From contig NZ_CP015449.1 in assembly GCF_003096075.1 (NCBI RefSeq), forward strand, positions 310,001 to 374,000: a DNA stretch of 64,000 bases. Reading direction: 5' to 3'. The position numbers and the translations under genes were made by a program. Below are positions 55,199 through 63,887 of the stretch, piece by piece (the first letter of the stretch is position 1; the number at the start of each line of letters is the position of its first letter). The stretch comes from Dietzia lutea (GTDB lineage: Bacteria; Actinomycetota; Actinomycetes; Mycobacteriales; Mycobacteriaceae). The notes beneath the pieces were generated by a model. The model saw only the letters and a program-made list of their open reading frames with translations, ran no database searches and was not told the origin of the DNA.

Positions 55199-57216
55199 AT
55201 GGAGGACGCCGAGCGCACCACGGGCCGGGTCCCCGACGCGGCGGTGGTGGGACCGGCGTCGGGGGCCAGATGTCTGCACCGCGTGGCCCGGGAGCGCGAC
55301 GCCCGGCCGGGTTGGTGGCGGACGGCGCCGCTCGACGAGGGCGTCCGGCTGCGGGCCATGGCGGCGGCGGATCGCCGCGCGGGGTTGAGGGAGCGCGCGC
55401 TGGCGGGCGCGCGCCCCGACGCCGCGGTGGTGGACGTGGTGGGGGACCACTGGACGGATCTGCCGGGGGACGTACCGGGTGACGACGACGAGGAGGTGAC
55501 CCTCCGGGCGTTGGCCGACGGGGCGGCTCTGGTGTGGGGCGCCGCCCTTCCCGCCGATGAGGGCAGTGGCCGGGCGGGCCTGAGGTGCACGTTGGCGGCC
55601 GTGCCCGGCGGGGGGTACGCGCCGGTGTTGGTGGTCAACCACAAGGTGGTCGACCCGCGGCGGGGGAAGGGGTCGTCGACGGCGACGGTGACGCGGCTGC
55701 TCGACTGGGCGCCGGCGCCCGATCCGACCCTGCGGGTGCGGCGCCATCCGGCGGACCTCGACCGGCTCGTCCACGCGTGGCGTCTGCTCGAGGCGGTGGG
55801 GCACGCGGCGTCGTCCCCGGTGGGTGCGGTGCTCGGGCTGGGGTCGGCGCGGGCGGTGGTGCACGACCTCGAGCCGGTGCTCGACCCGGCCGACCGCACC
55901 CACGCCACGAGACTGGCGGTGGTGCGCGGTGAGCTGGACACCGCGCCCAGCCGGATCGGCGAATGCCGCACCTGCCCGTGGTGGGAGGGGTGGGAGGACC
56001 GGGACGGGCCCGTCGAGGGGTGTCGCGGCCGGCTGGTCCTGTCCGATGACGTGAGTCTCGTCGTCGGCGGTGGGCAGGTGGGCCCCCTGAGGGCGCGGGG
56101 GATGCGCACCGTGGCGGACCTCGCGGAGGCCGGGCCGGACCGGCCGGCCGACTGGAACGGCGAGCCGTACTCCGACGCGGTCCTGCGCGCGCGGTGGTGC
56201 ACGACCTCGAGCCGGTGCTCGACCCGGCCGACCGCACCCACGCCACGAGACTGGCGGTGGTGCGCGGTGAGCTGGACACCGCGCCCAGCCGGATCGGCGA
56301 ATGCCGCACCTGCCCGTGGTGGGAGGGGTGGGAGGACCGGGACGGGCCCGTCGAGGGGTGTCGCGGCCGGCTGGTCCTGTCCGATGACGTGAGTCTCGTC
56401 GTCGGCGGTGGGCAGGTGGGCCCCCTGAGGGCGCGGGGGATGCGCACCGTGGCGGACCTCGCGGAGGCCGGGCCGGACCGGCCGGCCGACTGGAACGGCG
56501 AGCCGTACTCCGACGCGGTCCTGCGCGCGCGGGCGCACCGCGACGGCGAGGTCGTGGTGCCCAAGGTGGCGCGGCCGACGATCCCCCGGGCGGACGTCGA
56601 GGTGGACGTCGACCTCGAGAGTCACCTCGACGACGGCGCCTACCTGTGGGGCACGCTGCTCACCCTGCGGGACGGGCGGCCGCTCGAGGATGAGGGCTAC
56701 CGGCCGTTCGTCACGTGGTCCCGACTGCCGGACGCCGACGAGGGGCGGGCGTTCGCGGAATTCTGGCGCTGGCTCACCGGGATACGGGACCGGGCGGCAG
56801 GGCAGGGGCGCTCGTTCCGCGCGTACTGCTATTCACGGGCCGCCGAGAACGGCTGGCTCCTCTCCTCGGCGGGCAGGTTCGGTCCGGAGGGCACCCTCGC
56901 CGTCGTCAAGGGGGTCCCCGGCGTCGCCGAGGTGCGGCGCTTCATCTCCTCTCCACTGTGGGTGGATGTTCACGAGGCCGTCGCCACCCAGTTCGTCTCC
57001 ACGTCAGGCCTGGGTCTCAAGGTGGTCGCGCCGGTCGCCGGGTTCACCTGGCGGGATCCCGAGGCGGGCGGTGAGGCCTCGCTCGGGTGGTACCGGGACG
57101 CGCAGGCGGCCCGGGGCGTCGAACGCGACGCCGGGCGCGAGCGGATCCTCGCCTACAACGAGGACGACGTCCGCGCCACGCGGGCCGTGCGGGAGTGGAT
57201 CACGAGGTTCGGCTGA
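55199..57216 (+). pseudogene. TM0106-family RecB-like nuclease gene broken by a 338-bp tandem duplication
   Basis: Without the extra 338 bp the frame is continuous and encodes 559 residues. The N-terminus (CLHRVARERDARPGWWR) matches the RecB-like nuclease domain start; ECRTCPWWEGW and VEGCRGRL supply cysteines of the likely Fe-S site; VGPLRARGMRTVADLAE is a helix-hairpin-helix element; the C-terminal RNase H-like domain ends YNEDDVRATRAVREWITRFG, the DnaQ/YprB-type motif. TM0106 proteins are predicted nucleases with this two-domain plan. As written, translation would shift frame after the first duplicate and end early; a second frame starts inside the copy. It is divergent from the coiled-coil gene. 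Confidence 0.8.
55853..56532. repeat. 338-bp tandem duplication inside the TM0106 gene
   Basis: 55853-56194 and 56191-56532 are identical over their length, overlapping by the 4-bp microhomology GCGG. 338 is not a multiple of 3. The same duplication is present in the second large copy (62196-62875). Excising one unit leaves an exact 560-codon frame. Confidence 0.9.
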
Positions 57217-57544
57217 GTCGGCGCCCGTGACCGGCGAGTATCGGCGTCCTCTTATCCGCCCCGGCGCCGGCCCGTCCGGCGGCGAGCGACCGCGGCGGGG
57301 CCCGAAACGGCGCTGCGCTCCCCACTCGCCGTGTGGGAGAAAGGATCTCGGCGCTTAATCTAACTAAGATCTAACTGAGTTCACGCCGTATGTCACCTGA
57401 ATCCACGGATAAGGTGAGGCGTGGTCCGCATCTCACTGTTGGTGTTGTAACAGCGTTTTGGCGGGCCAGGCAGGCCCCACCCGGGGTGGTCCGGCTACGA
57501 GCCTCCGCGCCTGGGAACCCCTTTCCACCCGAGGAGACGTAAAG
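57217..57544. other. Intergenic leader of GSL gene D with promoter-like motifs
   Basis: This 328-bp gap holds no gene I can see. It includes ATCTAACTAAGATCTAACTG (two TCTAACT units 11 bp apart, 57358-57378), GTAACAGCG at 57447-57455, and a CCACCCGGGGTGG dyad at 57477-57489. GAGGAGACGTAAAG before ATG 57545 is the ribosome site. The leader is unusually long for the window. A copy precedes the partial gene at 63888. Confidence 0.5.
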
Positions 57545-58178
57545 ATGACGTTCACCACCCGCAAGGCCGCTGCCGTCGCAGCCGCCGCCGCACTCACCAT
57601 GGCCGGTCTCCCCGGCGTCGCAGGAGCCCAGACCGGCGGCCTGGATTCCGGCAGCCTCGGCCTGGTCTCCGATTCGCTCGAGGGCGGGTCGCTGGAGATC
57701 TTCCCCGAGGACAACGCCACCGGCGAGGGGTCCCTCGACACGTCCGGTTCCACCCTGCTCGGCGAGCCGACCACCGGTTCCTTCGCGCCGCTGACCGGCT
57801 CCCTCGCCGACAACGGCTCGGTCGACGTCCTCACTCCGGCCGAGGGCACCGGATCCGTGGACACCTCCGGCTCGGCGCTGATCGGTGAGCCCACCACCGG
57901 CTCGCTCGCGCCGCTCTACGCCCCCGTCGCCGGCTCGCTCGGCATCGGTGACGGCGCGACGACCGTCATCGAGGACCCCGCCGTCCTGATCCCGGTCGTG
58001 CTGGTCGGTGCGACGGTCGCCGCCGCGCGTCACGTTCGCGCCGCAGATCCAGCAGGCGCTGCTCGACGCGGGCATCGTCCTGCCGCCGCTGCCGGGCCTG
58101 CCCGCGCCCGCCGGCGCCCCGGCCCCCGCGCCGGCCCCGCCGGCCCCCGGCCCGGCGATCGACAACGGCCGCGGCTGA
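57545..58178 (+). pseudogene. Secreted GSL-repeat protein D, one frameshift near 58025
   Basis: Reconstructed to 210 residues. Signal peptide KAAAVAAAAALTMAGLPGVA with cleavage near AGAQ; GSL units (SGSLGLVSDSLEGGSLEIFP), then a 22-residue module occurring twice, GSLDTSGSTLLGEPTTGSFA and GSVDTSGSALIGEPTTGSLA, each followed by PL. After the frameshift (one extra base near 58021-58030) the C-terminus reads FAPQIQQALLDAGIVLPPLP and ends PAPGPAIDNGRG, the same proline-rich module as GSL protein B. As written the frame runs on to 58270 out of register. Function unknown. A hairpin terminator follows. Confidence 0.75.
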
Positions 58179-58683
58179 TACCCGCCCCCGCCTACGACTG
58201 CAGGCCGCGCTCCCGTGACGGGGGCGGGCCTGCAGTCATCAGGAGCGCTGCGGCGCGGCGGTTCGTCTAGCGCGGCGGTCCCTCTGGCGCAGCGCGCTGT
58301 CTAGCGCGGCGCCATGCGCAGGGCGCCGTCCATGCGGAAGCTCTCGCCGTTGAGGTAGTCGTGCTCGACGATCGCGTTGGCCAGCTGCGCGTAGTCCGAC
58401 GGGCGGCCGAGGCGCGACGGGAACGGCCGCGGCTGATACCCGCCCCCGCCTACGACTGCAGGCCCGCTCCCGTGACGGGGGCGGGCCTGCAGTCATCAGG
58501 AGCGCTGCGGCGCGGCGGTTCGTCTAGCGCGGCGGTCCCTCTGGCGCAGCGCGCTGTCTAGCGCGGCGCCATGCGCAGGGCGCCGTCCATGCGGAAGCTC
58601 TCGCCGTTGAGGTAGTCGTGCTCGACGATCGCGTTGGCCAGCTGCGCGTAGTCCGACGGGCGGCCGAGGCGCGACGGGAACGG
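58164..58683. repeat. 257-bp tandem duplication spanning GSL gene end and SDR gene end
   Basis: 58164-58426 and 58422-58683 are copies sharing 5 bp AACGG at the join and differing by one base (GGCCGCGCT against GGCCCGCT). Each holds the last codons of the GSL gene, the terminator and the last part of the SDR gene. The extra copy leaves a redundant SDR tail at about 58301-58420. This is why the 58179-58557 gap has no gene of its own. Confidence 0.85.
58196..58237. terminator. Hairpin between GSL gene D and the SDR gene
   Basis: GACTGCAGGCC (58196-58206) pairs with GGCCTGCAGTC (58227-58237); CCCGTGACGGG lies in the loop. It follows the GSL stop by 18 bp. A second copy occurs at 58453-58494 in the tandem duplication. 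Confidence 0.65.
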
Positions 58684-59328
58684 GATCGCGGCCTCGAGGG
58701 ACTTCTGGAACTCCTCGGTCAGGCCCTTGAGCATCGGGGTCTCGATGGTGCCCGGGGCGATGGTGTTTGACCCGGATGCCGAACTGCGCGAGGTCGCGGG
58801 CGGCACAGATGCCCATCGAGTAGACGCCGCCCTTCGAGGCGGCGTAGGCGATCTGCCCGACCTGGCCCTCGTACGCGGCGACGGACGCGGTGTTGATGAT
58901 GACGCCGCGCTGGCCGTCCTCGTCGACGGTGTCCTGGGTGGACATGGCCTCGGCGGCCAGCCGCAGCACGTTGAAGGTGCCCACGAGGTTCACGGAGATG
59001 CAGGTCTCGAACAGGTCGAGCGCGGTGGACGCCCTTCTTGGAGACGATGCGGGCGGCCGGCGCGATGCCGGCGCAGTTGACGACGACGCGCAGCGGTGCG
59101 GCCTCGGTGGCGCGGGCGATGGCGGCCTTGACGTCGTCCTCACTGGTCACGTCAGCGGCGATGAGGGTGATGCCCTCGTCGATGCCCTGCTCGACGGCCT
59201 TGTCGATCGACTGCTGGAGGTCGAGGCCGAACACGACGGCGCCCTTCTCGGCGAAGGAACGCGCGGTGGCGTTACCCCAGGCCGGAGGCGGCACCGGTGA
59301 CGATGACGGAAGCACCCTTGATGTCCAC
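58558..59328 (-). pseudogene. 3-hydroxyacyl-CoA dehydrogenase-like SDR (HSD10 type), three frameshifts
   Basis: Reconstructed to 255 residues, exact family length. VDIKGASVIVTGAASGLG is the NAD fold, [16 protein letters not shown] the NAG region, [20 protein letters not shown] then ASKGG the catalytic Ser and Tyr-Lys, and [17 protein letters not shown] the tail, as in type-II 3-hydroxyacyl-CoA/HSD10 dehydrogenases of branched-chain and fatty-acid breakdown. One extra base at CCCC 59275-59278, CCC near 59033 and TTT 58766-58768 break it. All three are insertions in homopolymers. GTG 59328 has AAAGGACA upstream. The 3' end is duplicated downstream. Confidence 0.8.
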
Positions 59329-59389
59329 GGGCGTTGTCCTTTCACTAGGAACTGCAACGAATGTCGGTATCAGTGTCCCAGAGTCGCCG

Positions 59390-59597
59390 TCAGCGCACGT
59401 CGAAGGCCCGGCTCTCCCCCCGAACCGGGAACAGGCGGCCGTCGAGCCCGCGGCCCGACGCGGTGTACACGACCCGGTACTCGCCGGCCGGGGTGCCCGG
59501 CGGGATGTCCCACGTGATGAGTGCGTTGGTGACGGTGAGCAGACCCTCGAACACGATTATCGTGGACCAGTCGCCGTCGTCGTGGACCCGCACCCAG
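59390..59597 (-). pseudogene. C-terminal fragment of a neutral/alkaline ceramidase, cut at the duplication junction
   Basis: The last 68 or so codons before TGA at 59390 read WVRVHDDGDWSTIIVFEG, then VTNALITWDIPPGTPAGEYR and LFPVRGESRAFDVR, the C-terminal Ig-like domain of bacterial ceramidases, which release sphingosine and fatty acid from ceramide. Coding sense disappears exactly at 59598, where the second copy of the large duplication begins. The rest of the gene is not in the window. Either the gene is truncated, or this is the new joint of a tandem duplication and an intact gene lies to the right. Confidence 0.65.
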
Positions 59598-59609
59598 CGC
59601 CCGCCCGAC

Positions 59610-59683
59610 CACAGCCGCCCGCCAACATGGCGTCTCGCCTGCACCGAAGGGTGGGCGAGACGCCATGTTGAGGAGCGGCTGTG
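59610..59683. repeat. REP-like bipartite palindrome, copy 3
   Basis: Identical to 53271-53344, as part of the large duplication; 13 bp after its left boundary. Confidence 0.8.
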
Positions 59684-59701
59684 TGTGCCGCGTACATCCG
59701 C

Positions 59702-59861
59702 AGGAGCGAGACGCCCAGGGAGGCGTGCGGCTGCCGGGAGGCTGGGGGAGCGAGACGCCATCCTCAGGAGCGAGACGCCAGGGAGACGTGCGGCTGCCGG
59801 GAGGCTGGGGGAGCGAGACGCCATCCTCAGGAGCGAGACCGCCAGGGAGGCGTGCGGCTGC
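59702..59861. repeat. 63-bp tandem repeat array, second copy
   Basis: Same array as 53363-53520 with two additional C residues, one in the first unit and one in the third. Confidence 0.8.
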
Positions 59862-59914
59862 GAAGAGGCGGGCGGAGGCCCCGGTCGGCGGCTCGTTGCC
59901 CCCCGACCCGTCAG

Positions 59915-60589
59915 TCAGCTGCCGCTGCCGCCACCCCGGCGCAGCAGCACGAACGCGCCGCCGATGAGCAGGACGGCCAGGCCGCCGACCACCCAGATCA
60001 CGGGATTGACCCCGGAGCTCTCTCCGGAGGTCTCGTCGGCGACGTCGGCCTCGGTCGCATCGGCGTCCGCCGACTCGCCACCGGCGTCGGAAGCCGTGGC
60101 ACCGCCAGCATCGGAATCCTCAGCCCCGGCACCTCCCTCAGCCTCGCCACCGCCGTCAGCACCGGCCGCGCCCCCGTCCGCGCCGGCACCGCCCTCGGCA
60201 TCGGCGACGGTGAACACCGAGGACCCGCTCACGACGTGCCCGTCGGCCGAGGTGACGCGATAGCCGACGGTGTAGGCGCCGGGCGCGAGGTCGTCGACGC
60301 GGGCGGTGACGGTCTCGCCGTCGACCATCGGCTCGCCGGTCACGCGATTGGTCCGGTCATCACCGGCGGTGACGGCGACGGAGGCGAAGTTCTGGTTGAC
60401 CTCCTCGTTGAAGATCAACACGATCTGCTCGGGCGCCGTGTCGAGCTGTGAGCCGTCCTCCGGGTCGACGGAGATCAGCACGGAGTGCGCGGCCGCGACG
60501 GGCGCGAGCATCACGGCGGGTGCGGTCGCGCCGCCGAGCAACGCGGCCGCCACCGCGACGGAGGCCAGACGCCCACGCAGCTGGGTCAC
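59915..60589 (-). CDS. CopC-domain protein, second copy
   Basis: Encodes the same 224 residues as 53574-54248: signal peptide, N-terminal mature His, D-x-H copper site, acidic linker, C-terminal helix. GTG 60589 overlaps the stop of the coiled-coil gene as in copy 1. Because the upstream gene is frame-broken here, coupled translation of this copy may be impaired. Confidence 0.8.
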   Translation of the reverse strand: MTQLRGRLASVAVAAALLGGATAPAVMLAPVAAAHSVLISVDPEDGSQLDTAPEQIVLIFNEEVNQNFASVAVTAGDDRTNRVTGEPMVDGETVTARVDDLAPGAYTVGYRVTSADGHVVSGSSVFTVADAEGGAGADGGAAGADGGGEAEGGAGAEDSDAGGATASDAGGESADADATEADVADETSGESSGVNPVIWVVGGLAVLLIGGAFVLLRRGGGSGS

Positions 60590-61429
60590 GCCTTGACCCC
60601 CAGGCGGGCCAGGACGTCCTTGTTCACTCGGTCGAGTTCGCCGGAGATCGAGGAGTGGATCTCGCGCCGCTGGGCGGTGGGCGTGGTCTCGGCGGTCTCG
60701 ACGGCCGTGCGCAGGTCGGTCAGGCGCGTGCGGGTGGAGGCGACGAAATCCTTGACCTCCCGCTCGCCACCGCGGCTCGTCTCGAGCCCGTCGAGGGTCC
60801 GCTCGAGGCGGACGATCCGCGCACCCAGGGCGGCGGGCGGGGCCGGTGGCGTTGATGCCGGCTGCCTTGAGGTCGACCCCGCCGGCCTCGGCGGTCTTGT
60901 CGGAGCTCTGCGCGTTGGACACGACCTTGTAGACCAGCGGCAGCAGGACCGGGGTGGCGACCTTGGCCATGTTCAGCCAACGTTGCACGTCGTCCTTGCC
61001 CAGCTTGGTGCCCTTGAGCTTGTCGAGCTCCATCTCGGCCAGCTGGTACTCGTGCTTGCGGCCGGCGGCGTCGATCTTCTCGGCGAGCTTCCGGTCCTTC
61101 GCCAGAATCTTGGCCTCACGCTTGATGGTCTTGCGCTCCTCCTTGGCGTGGACCTTCTCGGCCTTGCGGTCCCGCTTTGCGGCCTTGCGGTCGAGCTTGT
61201 TCTGCTTCTCGGCGCGCTTCTCCTCGCGCTTGGCCTTGCGGTCGGCGTTCTTGCCCTCGAGCTTGGCGCGCTTCTTGGCCTCCGCCAGTTCCACGCGGTG
61301 GGCCTCCCTGGCCTGCTTGCGGGTCTCCTTGGCCGCGAGCTTGGCCTCGGTCATGGCGGTGGACTTGAGCGCCGCGGCATGGGCCCGGAGTCCGGCACGC
61401 TTGTCGCGGTAGGTCGTCAGCTTGCCCAT
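60586..61429 (-). pseudogene. Basic coiled-coil protein (DUF6474-like), second copy with one frameshift
   Basis: Identical to 54245-55087 except for one extra G near 60835-60837. The frame therefore leaves the normal reading after GVDLKAAGINATGPA and continues through into the copC frame without stopping, giving a 500-residue chimaera with the copC product if translated. The intact first copy argues that this base is an error or a very recent mutation. Confidence 0.75.
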
Positions 61430-61540
61430 GGGCGTCGATCCTTCTCTCGTCGCGATCATCAGATCCCCAGCCTAGGCGAATCGCCTGGCGCTGAGGACCG
61501 GACCGTCGTCCGCTGCGCGGCTGGGCCATGATGGACGGCG

Positions 61541-63559
61541 ATGGAGGACGCCGAGCGCACCACGGGCCGGGTCCCCGACGCGGCGGTGGTGGGACCGGCG
61601 TCGGGGGCCAGATGTCTGCACCGCGTGGCCCGGGAGCGCGACGCCCGGCCGGGTTGGTGGCGGACGGCGCCGCTCGACGAGGGCGTCCGGCTGCGGGCCA
61701 TGGCGGCGGCGGATCGCCGCGCGGGGTTGAGGGAGCGCGCGCTGGCGGGCGCGCGCCCCGACGCCGCGGTGGTGGACGTGGTGGGGGACCACTGGACGGA
61801 TCTGCCGGGGGACGTACCGGGTGACGACGACGAGGAGGTGACCCTCCGGGCGTTGGCCGACGGGGCGGCTCTGGTGTGGGGCGCCGCCCTTCCCGCCGAT
61901 GAGGGCAGTGGCCGGGCGGGCCTGAGGTGCACGTTGGCGGCCGTGCCCGGCGGGGGGTACGCGCCGGTGTTGGTGGTCAACCACAAGGTGGTCGACCCGC
62001 GGCGGGGGAAGGGGTCGTCGACGGCGACGGTGACGCGGCTGCTCGACTGGGCGCCGGCGCCCGATCCGACCCTGCGGGTGCGGCGCCATCCGGCGGACCT
62101 CGACCGGCTCGTCCACGCGTGGCGTCTGCTCGAGGCGGTGGGGCACGCCGGCGTCGTCCCCGGTGGGTGCGGTGCTCGGGCTGGGGTCGGCGCGGGCGGT
62201 GGTGCACGACCTCGAGCCGGTGCTCGACCCGGCCGACCGCACCCACGCCACGAGACTGGCGGTGGTGCGCGGTGAGCTGGACACCGCGCCCAGCCGGATC
62301 GGCGAATGCCGCACCTGCCCGTGGTGGGAGGGGTGGGAGGACCGGGACGGGCCCGTCGAGGGGTGTCGCGGCCGGCTGGTCCTGTCCGATGACGTGAGTC
62401 TCGTCGTCGGCGGTGGGCAGGTGGGCCCCCTGAGGGCGCGGGGGATGCGCACCGTGGCGGACCTCGCGGAGGCCGGGCCGGACCGGCCGGCCGACTGGAA
62501 CGGCGAGCCGTACTCCGACGCGGTCCTGCGCGCGCGGTGGTGCACGACCTCGAGCCGGTGCTCGACCCGGCCGACCGCACCCACGCCACGAGACTGGCGG
62601 TGGTGCGCGGTGAGCTGGACACCGCGCCCAGCCGGATCGGCGAATGCCGCACCTGCCCGTGGTGGGAGGGGTGGGAGGACCGGGACGGGCCCGTCGAGGG
62701 GTGTCGCGGCCGGCTGGTCCTGTCCGATGACGTGAGTCTCGTCGTCGGCGGTGGGCAGGTGGGCCCCCTGAGGGCGCGGGGGATGCGCACCGTGGCGGAC
62801 CTCGCGGAGGCCGGGCCGGACCGGCCGGCCGACTGGAACGGCGAGCCGTACTCCGACGCGGTCCTGCGCGCGCGGGCGCACCGCGACGGCGAGGTCGTGG
62901 TGCCCAAGGTGGCGCGGCCGACGATCCCCCGGGCGGACGTCGAGGTGGACGTCGACCTCGAGAGTCACCTCGACGACGGCGCCTACCTGTGGGGCACGCT
63001 GCTCACCCTGCGGGACGGGCGGCCGCTCGAGGATGAGGGCTACCGGCCGTTCGTCACGTGGTCCCGACTGCCGGACGCCGACGAGGGGCGGGCGTTCGCG
63101 GAATTCTGGCGCTGGCTCACCGGGATACGGGACCGGGCGGCAGGGCAGGGGCGCTCGTTCCGCGCGTACTGCTATTCACGGGCCGCCGAGAACGGCTGGC
63201 TCCTCTCCTCGGCGGGCAGGTTCGGTCCGGAGGGCACCCTCGCCGTCGTCAAGGGGGTCCCCGGCGTCGCCGAGGTGCGGCGCTTCATCTCCTCTCCACT
63301 GTGGGTGGATGTTCACGAGGCCGTCGCCACCCAGTTCGTCTCCACGTCAGGCCTGGGTCTCAAGGTGGTCGCGCCGGTCGCCGGGTTCACCTGGCGGGAT
63401 CCCGAGGCGGGCGGTGAGGCCTCGCTCGGGTGGTACCGGGACGCGCAGGCGGCCCGGGGCGTCGAACGCGACGCCGGGCGCGAGCGGATCCTCGCCTACA
63501 ACGAGGACGACGTCCGCGCCACGCGGGCCGTGCGGGAGTGGATCACGAGGTTCGGCTGA
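61541..63559 (+). pseudogene. TM0106-family RecB-like nuclease, second copy (338-bp duplication plus one insertion)
   Basis: Same content as 55199-57216, including the internal duplication (62196-62875), with a further extra base near 62148 that shifts frame just before the duplicated block. The C-terminal part from 62537 to the stop is identical to copy 1 and ends YNEDDVRATRAVREWITRFG. It cannot give the full nuclease as written. Confidence 0.75.
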
Positions 63560-63887
63560 GTCGGCGCCCGTGACCGGCGAGTATCGGCGTCCTCTTATCC
63601 GCCCCGGCGCCGGCCCGTCCGGCGGCGAGCGACCGCGGCGGGGCCCGAAACGGCGCTGCGCTCCCCACTCGCCGTGTGGGAGAAAGGATCTCGGCGCTTA
63701 ATCTAACTAAGATCTAACTGAGTTCACGCCGTATGTCACCTGAATCCACGGATAAGGTGAGGCGTGGTCCGCATCTCACTGTTGGTGTTGTAACAGCGTT
63801 TTGGCGGGCCAGGCAGGCCCCACCCGGGGTGGTCCGGCTACGAGCCTCCGCGCCTGGGAACCCCTTTCCACCCGAGGAGACGTAAAG

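Larger units (their letters stand above)
53259..57657. repeat. First copy of the large direct duplication
   Basis: This segment recurs at 59598-64000, offset 6339 bp at the left edge and 6343 bp at the right. Comparing the two copies I see identical bases except four single-base insertions in the second (near 59712, 59831, 60835 and 62148). Sequences diverge immediately left of 53259 and 59598. It carries the palindrome, 63-bp repeats, copC, the coiled-coil gene, the TM0106 nuclease gene and the start of the GSL gene. The right end is limited only by the window edge. Confidence 0.9.
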
